DNA of 64,000 bases, taken from positions 34,283-98,282 of the forward strand of contig JAJRWF010000048.1 of the NCBI GenBank assembly GCA_024276905.1. The letters run 5' to 3'. The position numbers and the translations under genes are program-made. This document shows, in pieces, positions 9,122 to 20,309 of the stretch. This stretch comes from Deltaproteobacteria bacterium (GTDB lineage: Bacteria > Desulfobacterota > Desulfuromonadia > Desulfuromonadales > Geopsychrobacteraceae). Below the pieces are notes generated by a model. The model searched no databases. It was not told where the DNA came from and saw only the letters and a list, made by a program, of their open reading frames with translations. Within the stretch, counting starts at the first letter, position 1, and each line of letters starts with the position of its first letter.

Positions 9122-10405
9122 CAGCCTGACCATTCTGATTGGCTCACCTTCGACCGCCGGCACCTCTGGCATCCCTATACCTCAATGACCGATCCTTTGC
9201 CGGTTTTTCCGGTTGTCAGCGCCAGCGGAGTCCGCCTTAAACTGGAGGATGGTCGTGAGCTGATCGACGGCATGGCCAGCTGGTGGTCGGCAATCCACGG
9301 CTATAATCATCCGCGGCTCAATGCCGCCCTGCAGCGGCAGAGTGAAAAAATGACGCACGTCATGTTCGGCGGCCTGACCCATCCGGCGGCAGTTGAACTG
9401 GGACGGCGGCTGGTTGAGCTGACCCCCGAGCCGCTGCAGCATGTCTTCTTCAGTGATTCGGGCTCGGTGGCGGTCGAGGTCGCAATGAAGATGGCGATCC
9501 AGTTCTGGTACGGTACTGGTCGGCCGGAGAAGAAGCGCCTGCTGACACTGCGTAACGGTTACCATGGTGATACTTTCGGCGCCATGTCGGTTTGTGATCC
9601 CGACACCGGGATGCACCAGATCTGGTCCGGGCTGCTGCAACACCAGCTGTTCGCCGCTGCGCCGCAGTGCCGCTTTGACAGTGATTGGAATCCACAGGAT
9701 ATCGACGGTCTGCAACGGCTGGTCGAAAAGCATCATCAGGAGCTGGCGGCGATTATTCTCGAACCGATCGTGCAGGGCGCTGGCGGCATGCGCTTTTATC
9801 ATCCGCAGTATCTGTGCGAGGTGCGCAGTCTCTGTGATCGTTATGACCTGTTACTGATTGCCGACGAGATCGCCACAGGGTTCGGTCGTAGCGGTAAACT
9901 TTTCGCCTGCGAACATGCCGGGATCACACCCGATATCCTCTGTCTCGGCAAGGCGTTGACTGGCGGCACCATGACCCTGGCGGCGACCCTGGCGAGTGAA
10001 CGGGTCGCAACCGGGCTCTCCGGTGGGGAGCCGGGTGTTTTTATGCACGGGCCGACTTTTATGGGCAACCCATTGGCCTGTGCGGTGGCAGTTGCGAGTA
10101 TCGACCTGTTGTTCGAATCAGACTGGCAGTCGCAGGTGGCACAAATTTCCGCCGGTCTTGAAGCGGGTCTTGCTCCTTGCCGGGAGCTACCGCAGGTGGC
10201 CGATGTGCGGGTGCTTGGTGCTATCGGGGTGGTTGAAATGAAGGAGCCGGTGGTTATGGCGCAGGTTCAGCCGCAATTTGTCGAACAGGGGGTCTGGGTG
10301 CGTCCCTTCGGCAAGCTGGTCTACGTGATGCCGCCCTATGTGATGGACGGGCAGGATCTTGCCCGCCTGACCAGCGCGATCTGTCGCGTGGTGGCGATAA
10401 CCTGA
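9122..10405 (+). CDS. bioA: Adenosylmethionine-8-amino-7-oxononanoate aminotransferase
   Basis: [51 protein letters not shown]. Confidence 0.92.
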   Translation, partial: QPDHSDWLTFDRRHLWHPYTSMTDPLPVFPVVSASGVRLKLEDGRELIDGMASWWSAIHGYNHPRLNAALQRQSEKMTHVMFGGLTHPAAVELGRRLVELTPEPLQHVFFSDSGSVAVEVAMKMAIQFWYGTGRPEKKRLLTLRNGYHGDTFGAMSVCDPDTGMHQIWSGLLQHQLFAAAPQCRFDSDWNPQDIDGLQRLVEKHHQELAAIILEPIVQGAGGMRFYHPQYLCEVRSLCDRYDLLLIADEIATGFGRSGKLFACEHAGITPDILCLGKALTGGTMTLAATLASERVATGLSGGEPGVFMHGPTFMGNPLACAVAVASIDLLFESDWQSQVAQISAGLEAGLAPCRELPQVADVRVLGAIGVVEMKEPVVMAQVQPQFVEQGVWVRPFGKLVYVMPPYVMDGQDLARLTSAICRVVAIT

Positions 10406-10435
10406 CGCTGATCAACCCTGTATTAAGGAGGAGGG

Positions 10436-10762
10436 GTGTCGATTCCAGAAAAGCAACCACAGCGTACGTCACTGATGGAGCGTCTGCAGCGTGCCTTCGG
10501 GCCGCTGGTCGGCGGGATGATTCTCGACCTGGTTGATCTGTCCACTTTCGGGCCTTACGGGATCGGGGGCTTTTTTGTCGGCAGCCTGGTGGGCTGGTGG
10601 ATCTGCTCGATTTACGAGTTGGCGATATCGACCCGACTGACCCTGTCCCTGCTTGCCGGAGTGTACTGTCTGCTGCCACTGACAGAGTTTATCCCGGTCG
10701 CCACGTTGATATCGGCTTTTGTCCGTTTTCGCGGTGCGGATTCTAGGGAAAAGAACAAGTAA
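10436..10762 (+). CDS. Small conserved membrane protein
   Basis: GTG start after aggaggagggg RBS; two predicted TM helices. Confidence 0.6.
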   Translation: MSIPEKQPQRTSLMERLQRAFGPLVGGMILDLVDLSTFGPYGIGGFFVGSLVGWWICSIYELAISTRLTLSLLAGVYCLLPLTEFIPVATLISAFVRFRGADSREKNK

Positions 10763-11121
10763 GTTCAGGCAGTCATCCCTGTCGCAGGTCGTGGCGAAAA
10801 CGGTGAAATGAAGCAGGGGTGGATCTCAACGACAGGGCTGAAAAGAACTTCCCGCGGCCTGAATATGTGAGTGCGTCCAGAGCTGTTTGTCCATTTTTAA
10901 TCCTTTGCCGCTATCTTTTCTCCCTGTCAGCAGTTAAGATGTTTAGAACAATCCGGCTGTCACCTCTTCCTTCTCGCGTGCAACCTCCTGCAGTGCGGCC
11001 TTGGTATGAGGTGGGGTCGGGTTTCTTTTTCGCCCCTGTCGAGCAAGCTGTAAAACCCGGGTTATCTCATGGTTGTTGCCTGGTCGGCTCTTGGCTATTT
11101 TCCAAAAAGGGAGTTCCACAG

Positions 11122-11544
11122 ATGAGTAGTACCCCGTTGTCGGCCGGTGATTACATTGAGGCCAAATGCAGCAAGTGCCGTGAGATGACCAACCACACAA
11201 TTGTTGCCATGGTTGAAGAAGCCCCGGTCAAGGTGCAGTGCAATATCTGCAACAGTGAACACAAGTATCGCAAACCTGCGGTCAAGAAAACGACGACTGC
11301 GCGCAAGCCGGCGACCAGACGGCCGAGAATTGACCCGAAAGCTGTCGAGCAGCAGCAATGGCAGGAGTTGCAGCCCTCCTTCGACGAGAATGCCGCCGTA
11401 GCCTATTCGATGGAGACATCGTATAAGTTGCGTGCCTTGATTAATCATCCGACCTTTGGTCTTGGGCAGGTACAGGAAGCGGCCGGTACCCGTAAGATCA
11501 GGGTTCTTTTTGCCGATGGTGCCAAGGTTCTGCGCTGTGGCTAA
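11122..11544 (+). CDS. Zinc-ribbon conserved hypothetical protein
   Basis: CSKCREMTNHTI...VQCNICNSEHKY (CxxC...CxxC) and C-terminal FGLGQV...IRVLFADGAK; RBS before ATG 11122. Confidence 0.7.
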   Translation: MSSTPLSAGDYIEAKCSKCREMTNHTIVAMVEEAPVKVQCNICNSEHKYRKPAVKKTTTARKPATRRPRIDPKAVEQQQWQELQPSFDENAAVAYSMETSYKLRALINHPTFGLGQVQEAAGTRKIRVLFADGAKVLRCG

Positions 11545-11606
11545 CTGATTTTTCAGAACGCTAGCGGCCAGATTTCAGTCAATGGTCGCGTCAGATTCTT
11601 GAGAAG

Positions 11607-11636
11607 GCCGGGCATTGTTTATGCCCGGCTTTTTTA
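11607..11636 (+). terminator. Intrinsic terminator
   Basis: GCCGGGCA-TTGTTTA-TGCCCGGC followed by TTTTTT. Confidence 0.85.
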
Positions 11637-12230
11637 GCTGGCGGGGAGACTTCCCAGATTGCGCAATTGGAGACGGGTGGTGCGTACGGCACGTCGGGAT
11701 GCAACATATTGAGGATGAAAGTTATTGATTTTGTCCCAGATTTCCAGCGCCTGTTCAAGTTCCCCATTGCGATAGGCGAGCAGACCTTGTTCCATCAGTT
11801 GGTCGGCGCATTGTTCCAGGCGGTTGTTGAGCTGCACCGGGTCGATTTTGGCATCAATCCTGACCGCACCGCGTTGTGACAATTGTCTACTCAGTAGGCG
11901 ATAGAGTTGACCTGCCTGAAAATAATTTCCTTGCACCAAGTTAAGATCCGCCTGGTTCAGCAGCCCATTCAGTGCCTTCGAATGAGACGGTGGTGGGTTT
12001 TTGTCCCGAGAGCGCTGTTTCTTTTGGGGCTGCAACAGGCTGAGTACGGCGTGGTTGTCCTTTTGTTGCTTGACTTTCTCAATCTGTGGAACTGTGCTGC
12101 GGGTCTCAGGACCCAGTGACAGAAGGCGAATTTTCTGCCGGGTTGCATCCAGCCAGGCTGTCAAGGTCGCCGGAGCGCATCCGCTTAATACCAGGCTCAG
12201 AGAGATAAAGAGTATAAGTTGCTTTTTCAT
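11634..12230 (-). CDS. Putative lipoprotein with TPR-like C-terminus
   Basis: Lipobox LSLVLSGCAP; ends with GELEQALEIWDKINNFHPQY, TPR-like. Confidence 0.6.
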   Translation of the reverse strand: MKKQLILFISLSLVLSGCAPATLTAWLDATRQKIRLLSLGPETRSTVPQIEKVKQQKDNHAVLSLLQPQKKQRSRDKNPPPSHSKALNGLLNQADLNLVQGNYFQAGQLYRLLSRQLSQRGAVRIDAKIDPVQLNNRLEQCADQLMEQGLLAYRNGELEQALEIWDKINNFHPQYVASRRAVRTTRLQLRNLGSLPAS

Positions 12231-13682
12231 TTAGGATCCTGACTCTTCAAGACATTCATCTTGAAATTCATGCAGGCCCTCGATAAAAAGATCGGTCAAT
12301 CGAGGGGAGAATTGTGTTCCGCGATGGCGTAAAATTTCGGCGACCGCAGCATCACGCGGGAGTCCCTGCCGATAGGGCCGTGATGTTGTCATGGCGTCGT
12401 AGGCATCGGCGATGGCAACAATCTGGGCACTTAAGGGGATTTTCTCTCCCTGCAGACTGGCTGGATAGCCCTGGCCGTTGTACCATTCGTGGTGGTGCTT
12501 TACGGTCGGAATATAGCGATGAAGAGAATCGGCCAGAGTGAGAATTTCCGCGCCGTGACGTGGATGCTCCTTGATCCGACAATGTTCTTTGTTGTTAAGC
12601 GGGGCCTGTTTATTGAGAATGCGGTCAGGAACCCGTATTTTGCCGATATCATGGAGCAGGCAGGACATCTCCAGGTCTTTCAGCTGTTGCTGATTCTGCC
12701 CGAGTTGTTTGCCGAGCATCACCGCCAGGCTTGCGACACGTGCGGAGTGACCATAGGTGTAGTTGTCGCGTGCATCCAGGGCTCCAGCCAGGATGCGCAC
12801 GATGTCGTGGTAGGATTTTTCCAGATTGGTCGAGTATTCATTGACGCGTTGTCGTTGCGCGGCTATTTCGGCGGCCATTGCGTTGAAATTGCGCGTCAGT
12901 TCACCGAGTTCATCCTCCGCCAGGATGGGCACGCTGACCTTGCCGGTTCCAGCCTTGAGTCGTTCAACCCCTTGTGATAGTTGTGTAATCGGCCGTGTAA
13001 AGAGCCGCGCCAGAAAAAGTGTTCCGATAATGCCGCCGAAGATTGCAAGACAGGCAATAAAGAGGATGCGCCAGCGTGCGGACGAACGTGCACTGAGCAA
13101 TGATTGCGGGTTGATACCGGTCACCACTTCACCGACCCGGTGTCCGGCAAAGTCGATCGGCAGACTGAATTCATAGACCACATGGCCATAGCGGAAAACC
13201 TGACTGACCCGCAGCGGGCCCGTGTTTGCGATCAGCTCACCACTCAGGCGGGAGAGTTTGCTGCCTGCCAGTTCGAGGCGACTGTGGGCCAGAATTTTGC
13301 GTGAACCATCGAGAATAGCAACATAAACCAGATCGTCCTGAGCCTTCTGTCCCTGAGCGGTCAGGTTGTCAAGCGCCAGGCGATCATCCGCCAGAATGCT
13401 GTAGCCGGCGGAACCGGCAATGGCATAGACACTGGCGGCACCACGCTTGACCATCGAGCGTAGCAGGACATCGTTCATGATGCCGATCACCAGAAATGCG
13501 GTACCGAAGGTCAAAAGTGCAATCAAACCGACAACCAGCAGGGTCAGTCTGTTGCCAATACTGTGGAGATGTTGTTTTATCTGCGAAGGAATGAGATTGG
13601 TGCAGGTTCTGCGTACGCGGGAGAAAGCCCCGAAAAACTTCTCGGGTCGGGATAGCCGACTGTAAGCGACATACTTGTTCAT
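12231..13682 (-). CDS. HAMP-domain membrane HD-GYP phosphohydrolase
   Basis: TM/HAMP segment, HSARVASLAVMLG, LLHDIGKIRVPDRIL, HPRHGAEIL, HHEWYNGQGYP. Confidence 0.88.
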   Translation of the reverse strand: MNKYVAYSRLSRPEKFFGAFSRVRRTCTNLIPSQIKQHLHSIGNRLTLLVVGLIALLTFGTAFLVIGIMNDVLLRSMVKRGAASVYAIAGSAGYSILADDRLALDNLTAQGQKAQDDLVYVAILDGSRKILAHSRLELAGSKLSRLSGELIANTGPLRVSQVFRYGHVVYEFSLPIDFAGHRVGEVVTGINPQSLLSARSSARWRILFIACLAIFGGIIGTLFLARLFTRPITQLSQGVERLKAGTGKVSVPILAEDELGELTRNFNAMAAEIAAQRQRVNEYSTNLEKSYHDIVRILAGALDARDNYTYGHSARVASLAVMLGKQLGQNQQQLKDLEMSCLLHDIGKIRVPDRILNKQAPLNNKEHCRIKEHPRHGAEILTLADSLHRYIPTVKHHHEWYNGQGYPASLQGEKIPLSAQIVAIADAYDAMTTSRPYRQGLPRDAAVAEILRHRGTQFSPRLTDLFIEGLHEFQDECLEESGS

Positions 13683-13693
13683 AACTGCAATGG

Positions 13694-13759
13694 AACTCCG
13701 TGCCCCCTCCAGTGGCAGGGCAGAGTTAGCTCCGAAGGCCTGTATACCTCAGGCAGGCC
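13694..13759 (-). other. Structured 5' leader of the HD-GYP gene (two hairpins)
   Basis: Hairpin AACTC..GCCC/GGGC..GAGTT (13694-13727) and hairpin GGCCTG/CAGGCC (13737-13759) directly upstream of the start codon. Confidence 0.35.
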
Positions 13760-13992
13760 CAGCGAGGCAAATAAAAAAGTTCTGAATCTCAACGGTTTGG
13801 CCCTTATCTTCTCGGCAAGTATTTATAATTGTTTATTGGTTTGATGAAATTAATTTTCACTTATAATGTTAGCTCGTACTGCTCCGTTGAATGGAGACCT
13901 CTCCGGAATCGGCGATGGAAATTCACGGGCTTGCGGCATGTGCTATCCTGTGCAAAGAACTCTCTACCCGGGCCTTGACGAAGGTACAAGTA

Positions 13993-15945
13993 ATGGGAAT
14001 TGCAGCTGATATTGTGATCATTGTTCTTGCCGCACTGGCTGGTGGGTTCTTGGCTCATGGGTTGAGACAACCGTTGATTCTCGGCTATATCCTCGCCGGT
14101 GTACTGATCGGACCCTTTACCGGTGGCGTCACCGTTTCCGGTGTTCATGAGATTGAAAAGCTGGCTGAAATCGGCGTTGCGCTGTTGTTGTTCGCCCTTG
14201 GTCTCGAGTTCTCGCTCAAGGAGTTGCGGCCGGTCAAGTATATTGCTCTGATCGGTGCTCCACTACAGATTCTCCTGACGATTGGTTTCGGTTATCTGAT
14301 CGGACAGTACCTGGGTTGGGGAGATGTGGCTTCGTTGTGGCTCGGCGGACTGGCGTCACTCTCGAGTACCATGGTGATTCTGAAAACCCTGATGTCTCAG
14401 GGAATGATGGGGACTCTCTCCAGCCGGATCATGATCGGTATTCTGATTGTGCAGGATCTGGCCGTGGTGCCGCTGATGATTCTGCTGCCGCAGATTTCGG
14501 ACCCGGCCGCCGGGCTACCGGTTCTTGGGGTGGCGTTATTGAAATCGGCGGGATTTCTTGTCGTTATGCTGGTGCTCGGAGTGCGACTGCTGCCCTGGCT
14601 GCTGGCGCATATCGCGCGCTGGAATTCACGCGAACTCTTTGTTCTGACCATCACTGCCATCGGGTTGGGGATCGGCTACGCGACCTATCAGCTCGGACTT
14701 TCCTTTGCCCTTGGCGCTTTTGTTGCCGGGATGGTGTTGAGTGAGTCCGACTATGGTCATCAGGCTCTCAGCGATATTATTCCGCTACGTGACCTGTTCA
14801 GTCTGCTCTTTTTTACCTCGGTCGGCATGTTACTCGATCCGCGTTTTTTGCTTCATAACTGGTTCGGTGTTTTGCAACTTGTGTTGTTGATTGCGCTGGG
14901 CAAAGGTTTGATTCTGGCGGTCAGCACCCGCTGTTTCGGCTATGGAAATATCGTCCCGCTGGCTGTCGGCCTGGGGATGTTTCAGATAGGTGAGTTTTCT
15001 TTTGTTCTTGGTCAGGTTGGTTTCGCGGGGGGATTTTTAAGTGGAGAACAACATTCATTTCTTCTTTCAGCAACGATCATCAGCATGTTGATGACACCGC
15101 TGGTCTCCGGGTTGACGGCCCCGCTCTATCGCTTGAAGCAGCGTTATTCACGTCGCGAACCCCTGACCATGGTCAATCTGCCGGAACGAGGACTGGTCGA
15201 TCATATTGTCATTGCCGGTGGGGGACGGGTCGGTCAGCATATCGCACGGTTGCTCAGCCAGCTGGAAGTTTCATTTGTGATTGTTGAAATGAATCACAAT
15301 TGTCTGGAGGAATGCAAACGGCAGGGGTTTCCGGCCATCTTCGGTGATGCCAGTCAGGAGGTCGTTCTGGCTGCCGCCAACCTGGGCGAAGCCCAGCAGC
15401 TGCTGGTTACGCTGCCGAACATTATCTCGGCCGAGGGAATCGTCCGCTATGCTCACGGCAGCTATCCTGATTTGAATATCGTTGTTCGGGCGGAAGGGGA
15501 CGAACAGATGAAGGCGCTCTACGAAGATGGTGTCTACATGGTGGTGCTGCCCGAACTGGAAGCCGGGCTCGAAATTGCGCGTCAGGCACTTTTGCATCTG
15601 CAGCTGCCGGTACCGGTGATTCAGCGCTATACCGATGCGTTACGACGCGACCACTACCATCCGACCACGGAGATAAGTAAGGAAAATCAGGAACTTCTTT
15701 TGCTGAAAAATGCCCGCGAACTTCTTGACCTCAACTGGGAACGGCTGGGTCCGGAAAGCCTGATGGCCGGGCACAGTCTTCGTGAGCTCGATATTCGTCG
15801 GGCAACCGGGGTCTCGATTGTCGGTGTGCTGCGTGCGGGGGACTTTATTCCCAATCCGGGCGCCGATTTTATTTTCGCCACCGGTGATCTGGTGGCGATT
15901 CTCGGCAGTGTCGACCAGTGTGCCGGTCTTGGTGAACTGGCCTGA
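13993..15945 (+). CDS. Kef/YbaL-type monovalent cation:proton antiporter with TrkA-N and TrkA-C domains
   Basis: CPA2 fold ([15 protein letters not shown]...FALGLEFSL), Rossmann [16 protein letters not shown], TrkA-C tail. Confidence 0.85.
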   Translation: MGIAADIVIIVLAALAGGFLAHGLRQPLILGYILAGVLIGPFTGGVTVSGVHEIEKLAEIGVALLLFALGLEFSLKELRPVKYIALIGAPLQILLTIGFGYLIGQYLGWGDVASLWLGGLASLSSTMVILKTLMSQGMMGTLSSRIMIGILIVQDLAVVPLMILLPQISDPAAGLPVLGVALLKSAGFLVVMLVLGVRLLPWLLAHIARWNSRELFVLTITAIGLGIGYATYQLGLSFALGAFVAGMVLSESDYGHQALSDIIPLRDLFSLLFFTSVGMLLDPRFLLHNWFGVLQLVLLIALGKGLILAVSTRCFGYGNIVPLAVGLGMFQIGEFSFVLGQVGFAGGFLSGEQHSFLLSATIISMLMTPLVSGLTAPLYRLKQRYSRREPLTMVNLPERGLVDHIVIAGGGRVGQHIARLLSQLEVSFVIVEMNHNCLEECKRQGFPAIFGDASQEVVLAAANLGEAQQLLVTLPNIISAEGIVRYAHGSYPDLNIVVRAEGDEQMKALYEDGVYMVVLPELEAGLEIARQALLHLQLPVPVIQRYTDALRRDHYHPTTEISKENQELLLLKNARELLDLNWERLGPESLMAGHSLRELDIRRATGVSIVGVLRAGDFIPNPGADFIFATGDLVAILGSVDQCAGLGELA

Positions 15946-15977
15946 TACCGACGGCGTGACCAGCGTTTGCCGACAGA

Positions 15978-17675
15978 CTATCTTTTACGCTTAACCGGCC
16001 GTTTGAAGCCTCCGGCCGGTTTGCCGAAGCTTCTTCTTTTCGGGGCCGGTTTACGGCCCTGATCAACTTTGATATCCAGTTGCTGACCGCAGACCTGCGC
16101 TTTGGCCAGCTTGAACAACACACCTTCGGGCATCTCCCGGGGCAGATCGATCAGGCTGAAATCGTGCATGATGGTTATCTTGCCGATCATGCTTGAGGGA
16201 ATACCACCCTCATTGCTGATCGCTCCGACCAGATTGCCCGGTTCGACACGATGGCTGCGTCCAACCTCAACCCGGTACTGCTGACGTGCCTGATCGCCAC
16301 CGCGCTGATTAAAGCTGTTGCGGTTGTCGTTCTGCGAATATTTCGGTTCCTCGCGTTCAACCGGTTGCAGGGGACGATCCTTCTGCAGCAGATAAGCCAG
16401 GGTGGCGGCGATGCGGCGGAAGCTGACATCGGTATCGTTCTGGTAGCCGTCGATCAAATCCTCAAAAAATACCAGTTCCTGCGCTTCCATCGCCTCGGTG
16501 ACCTGATCCTTGAACAGACTCACACGCCGATCAGTAACCTGTTTGCGGCTCGGCAGACCCATCGGTTTGATCGTCTGACGGGTGGCGCGTTCGATGGCGG
16601 AGATCATCCGTCTTTCACGCGGCGCGGCAAACAGAATCGCTTTGCCGGACCGTCCGGCGCGACCGGTGCGGCCGATTCGGTGGATGTACGCTTCAATGTA
16701 GTTGGGAATGTCGTAGTTGACGACATGGCTGATGCGTTGAACATCAAGGCCGCGGGCGGCAACGTCAGTGGCGACCACGATGTCAAGTTTACCGGCCCGA
16801 AAGCGTTCGACTGTTTTCTCGCGCGCAACTTGCGTCATGTCGCCATTAAGCGGGGCACAGGAGAATCCACGCGCCTCGAGTTTTTCGCCCAGCTCCAGGG
16901 TTGCGACCTTGGTCCGGACGAAAATGATCATCGCTTCGATCTCTTCGACCTCAAGAATTCGGGTCAGGGCATCGAGCTTGTGCATTCCCTTAACCTGCCA
17001 GACATACTGGTCGATGGTGTCGGCGGTGCGGGTTTTGGCCTTGATCCTGATTTCAACCGGGTTTTTCAGATTGCGGCGTGCGACGCCGATCACCTCATGC
17101 GGCATGGTGGCGGAAAAGAGCGCCGTCTGACGTTCGGCCGGGGCATGGCCGAGGATCTGTTCAACCTCGTCGATGAAACCCATCTTCAGCATCTCGTCCG
17201 CTTCATCGACTACCACGGTACGGATCTGGTCCAGTTTCAGGGTGCCGCGTCGCAGGTGATCCTGGATGCGGCCCGGGGTACCGACCACGGCGTGAACACC
17301 GCGTTGCAACTGGCGTAGTTGCTGGCTCATGCTCTGGCCACCGTAAATTGGCAGCACACTGAATCCCTTGAGATGCCGGGCGTAGGTTTGCACTGCCTCG
17401 GAAACCTGCAGGGCCAGTTCGCGGGTCGGGGTCAGAATCAGAATCTGGGGGGCGCGTTTTTTTAAATCCAGGTGGCTGAGCAGCGGCAACGCGAAGGCTG
17501 CCGTCTTGCCGGTACCGGTCTGGGCCTGGCCGAGCAGGTCGCGACCTTCCAGCAACGGCGGGATACTCTGGGCCTGGATCGCCGAAGGAGCCTCATAGCC
17601 AACTTCTTTGATCACTTTCAAAACAGCTGGAGCCAGGTTGAGATCGTCAAAGCCAGGCAGTTGCGAATCAGTCAT
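15978..17675 (-). CDS. DEAD-box RNA helicase with DbpA-type RNA-binding domain
   Basis: AQTGTGKT, VVDEADEML, SATMP, HRIGRTGRAGRSG; C-terminal DbpA-like domain and basic tail. Confidence 0.92.
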   Translation of the reverse strand: MTDSQLPGFDDLNLAPAVLKVIKEVGYEAPSAIQAQSIPPLLEGRDLLGQAQTGTGKTAAFALPLLSHLDLKKRAPQILILTPTRELALQVSEAVQTYARHLKGFSVLPIYGGQSMSQQLRQLQRGVHAVVGTPGRIQDHLRRGTLKLDQIRTVVVDEADEMLKMGFIDEVEQILGHAPAERQTALFSATMPHEVIGVARRNLKNPVEIRIKAKTRTADTIDQYVWQVKGMHKLDALTRILEVEEIEAMIIFVRTKVATLELGEKLEARGFSCAPLNGDMTQVAREKTVERFRAGKLDIVVATDVAARGLDVQRISHVVNYDIPNYIEAYIHRIGRTGRAGRSGKAILFAAPRERRMISAIERATRQTIKPMGLPSRKQVTDRRVSLFKDQVTEAMEAQELVFFEDLIDGYQNDTDVSFRRIAATLAYLLQKDRPLQPVEREEPKYSQNDNRNSFNQRGGDQARQQYRVEVGRSHRVEPGNLVGAISNEGGIPSSMIGKITIMHDFSLIDLPREMPEGVLFKLAKAQVCGQQLDIKVDQGRKPAPKRRSFGKPAGGFKRPVKRKR

Positions 17676-17876
17676 GATGTTTCTTTCTTAAAATATAAAG
17701 GGCTGAAATACCCTGGAAGTGTAACGCAGATGGTATTTTGAGCAATGTGTGGAGGGCAAAAACACGAGGACCGTCCTGAAACTTCTGCCAATCCGAAGGG
17801 CGCAAGTATTACCGCGTCTGGAGGCAGGGAGCAAGAAATTTCTACTATTTTCCACAGATTTGCGTTTATTTTGAGG

Positions 17877-18440
17877 TTATTTACCATTTTTTGCGTAGCC
17901 ACTGCCGATTGCCGAAAAAGGCAGCGTTAACTTCAGCTCGGGAACCTTGCGTCCAATCCAGGCGATGAAGGTATTGCTGTTGGGGCCGGGGAAAACAGAA
18001 TACTCCTTTTTCCACGGGTAATTTCTGGCCGCCTGATCAACGGCAATAATCAGTTGATCGACTCCCGCTCCGCGTCGGTCAGCCAGCAGGCGCGGTTGTT
18101 TGCCGTACCAGTATCGGTCAGGCAAGTCCCGGGCAATTCTGACCACCGATCTGCCAGCGTGTAAACGCCAGCCGATGACCTCATAGACTCTATAGTGATC
18201 AGCGCCTCTCGGTTTGACCGCCAGCCAGGTATGAACAGCGAACCAGCCGCGCCAACTCCAGGCCGGGGCGCTGTAGACCTGCAGCACGGCCTCTTTAGTC
18301 GTGGCGGGGTCGGGGGCCAGCCCGGCCGATTCCCGGCTCGCGGCATGCCAGTCCTTATGGGTTGCACAGTTCGAGAGCATGATGGCCAGAACAGCCAGCG
18401 GCAGCAGCAGCTTCAGGGATCGTTTAGCGGCAGGACTCAT
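17877..18440 (-). CDS. DUF3750-like protein
   Basis: Signal/lipobox N-terminus; VYSAPAWSWRGWFAVHTWLAVKP...YRVYEVIGW...FPGPNSNTFIAW. Confidence 0.75.
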   Translation of the reverse strand: MSPAAKRSLKLLLPLAVLAIMLSNCATHKDWHAASRESAGLAPDPATTKEAVLQVYSAPAWSWRGWFAVHTWLAVKPRGADHYRVYEVIGWRLHAGRSVVRIARDLPDRYWYGKQPRLLADRRGAGVDQLIIAVDQAARNYPWKKEYSVFPGPNSNTFIAWIGRKVPELKLTLPFSAIGSGYAKNGK

Positions 18441-18823
18441 CGATCACACTCCCCATCTCTTCATTCTCCTCCTGCATGTCATGCCGGGTCAATAGGCGTA
18501 GAGTAGAAGTGCGGAATTTTTGCATAGAGTGTTCAGCGCTTTTTGAGTTTGTCGCCCCTGAATCAACAGGCAGCCGAAATTGAAACGGAGATTCTTGAAG
18601 GTGATCCGGTTCCGGACGAACCGCATCCCTGATGCCGAGGAATGGACTGAACCCAGGGGGGAATTGCCTGGATCCAAACCGGGGTGGTCCGAACCTGAGA
18701 GGGAACAGGCTGAAGCCGGGGAAACGCTAGCCGAACCTGAGGCCCCTTGAGCTCTCCCTGGCCCCTGTTTGCGGCGCTTGTCGTCTGCTCGAATCCATTC
18801 AGAAATGCAATTCCTCTCAAGTG

Positions 18824-20245
18824 TCAAAGCCATTTTTTGGCTAACTGACCTAACTTGCGGATTCCTTCTTCCATTTCGTCATTCCAGATACCGGTGCAGC
18901 TCAGGCGGATAAAATTGTTGTACTTGTCCTGAGTTGAAAAGATTGGTCCCGGTGCCAGGCCGATTCCCATCTCGCGTGCTTTGTAAAAGTAATCAACAGC
19001 ATCGATTTTATCGGGCAATTCAACCCAGACCGAAGCGCCGCCCTCAGGGAATCCTGCACGGGTTTCGGCCGGGAAGTGGCGGTGCAGACTGGGTAACAGG
19101 GCTTCGATCTGGTTGTGGATCGCGCTGCGCAAACGGCGCAGGTGACGTTCGTAATAGCCCTCACGTAAAAATGCGGCGATCGCCATCTGGTTGGGTGTTG
19201 CAGTGCAGATGTTGGTGGTGGTTTTCAGGTCGAGAGCCTTATCAAAGTGGCGTCCCGGAATCATCCAGCCGATCCGATAGCCCGGTGCAATGGTCTTGGA
19301 AAAGGATGAGCAGTAGATGACTTCACCGTTCCGGTCGTAAGTTTTGCAGGTTGACGGGCGCTTGTCCGTGAAAAAAAGATCGCCATAGACATCATCTTCC
19401 ACCAGCGGAATCCGGCGTTCTGCCAGGAGTCGGACAAGTTCATTTTTGGTTGAATCGGGGGAGAAACTGCTGTCTGGATTGTTAAAGTTGGGGACCAGGA
19501 TCGCAGCGCGAATATCGAAACGATCAATGGCTCGTTCAACATCCAGAGGGTCGATACCGCTGGTTGAAGAGGGGATTTCAATGGCGCGTAGGCCGCAGTT
19601 TTCCAGCAGTTGCAGAAAACAGAAATAGCTTGGCGATTGGATCAGCACATTGTCGCCAGGTTTGGTCAGGGCGCGCAATGCAATCGCCAGGCCTTCCATG
19701 GCGCCACTGGTGATCAGTATCTCCTCTGGAGTGACACTGATTCCTGCTTCGAGCGCGCGCAGCGCGATCTGACGGCGCAGTTCTGTGTCCCCGGCGACCG
19801 GCGCGTAATCGAGAGCCTGCGCCGGGTTGCTGCGCAGGCTGTTGTTGAGCAGGCGTGCCAGGGTTTTGGCCGGTAAGAGTTCTTTGGCCGGGCAGACCAC
19901 GCCGAAGGGCAGCAGTTCCTTGTTTCCCAGAGCTTTAAGGACCTGCTGAATCAAGCCGCTGCGGGTTCCGACCGTCGGTATCAGGGCCGGACGGGGCCGA
20001 CTGGGCGGGGCCGGTATCTGCAAGGCTCTGGGGGCCAGGAAAAAGCCGGAGCGCTCACGCGAGGCAATCACCCCCTTCTTTTCCAGTTCCAGATAGGCTT
20101 GACTGACAGTCGAGATGCTCACCGTCAGCTGCCGACTCAGGCGGCGCAACGATGGCAGTTTGTCGCCGGGACGGATCGCCTCGGCGGAAATCAGTGCCAT
20201 GATCTGTTTTTCAACCTGGCGATAACGGAATTCCTGCTCTTGCAT
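18824..20245 (-). CDS. MocR-type PLP-dependent transcriptional regulator (GntR + aminotransferase I)
   Basis: GntR wHTH (GDKLPSLRRLSRQLTVSISTVSQAYLELEKKG) fused to an aminotransferase domain (VYGDLFF, SSFSKTIAPGYRIGW). Confidence 0.9.
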   Translation of the reverse strand: MQEQEFRYRQVEKQIMALISAEAIRPGDKLPSLRRLSRQLTVSISTVSQAYLELEKKGVIASRERSGFFLAPRALQIPAPPSRPRPALIPTVGTRSGLIQQVLKALGNKELLPFGVVCPAKELLPAKTLARLLNNSLRSNPAQALDYAPVAGDTELRRQIALRALEAGISVTPEEILITSGAMEGLAIALRALTKPGDNVLIQSPSYFCFLQLLENCGLRAIEIPSSTSGIDPLDVERAIDRFDIRAAILVPNFNNPDSSFSPDSTKNELVRLLAERRIPLVEDDVYGDLFFTDKRPSTCKTYDRNGEVIYCSSFSKTIAPGYRIGWMIPGRHFDKALDLKTTTNICTATPNQMAIAAFLREGYYERHLRRLRSAIHNQIEALLPSLHRHFPAETRAGFPEGGASVWVELPDKIDAVDYFYKAREMGIGLAPGPIFSTQDKYNNFIRLSCTGIWNDEMEEGIRKLGQLAKKWL

Positions 20246-20288
20246 AAAATCTCCCTAAATCTGTTACGACCCACTTTTAGCAAAACTG

Positions 20289-20309
20289 TATCTGTTTTGC
20301 AAACAGATA
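20289..20309. promoter_or_regulatory. Palindromic operator candidate for the MocR regulator
   Basis: Perfect 9-bp inverted repeat TATCTGTTT-TGC-AAACAGATA in the divergent intergenic region. Confidence 0.55.

Noticed and set aside
13683-13760. B12-box-like string TATACCTCAGGCAGGCC and GCCACTGG near the HD-GYP leader
   Set aside because: No full cobalamin riboswitch architecture and no B12-related gene downstream on either strand
16251-17318. Plus-strand 355-aa ORF antisense to the DEAD-box helicase
   Set aside because: Antisense shadow ORF; no recognisable protein family
18489-18833. Minus-strand ORF 18489..18833 and GGxxCCGAACC-type repeats in the intergenic region
   Set aside because: Low-complexity composition, no recognisable domain, plus strand also interrupted by stops; probably decayed or non-coding sequence
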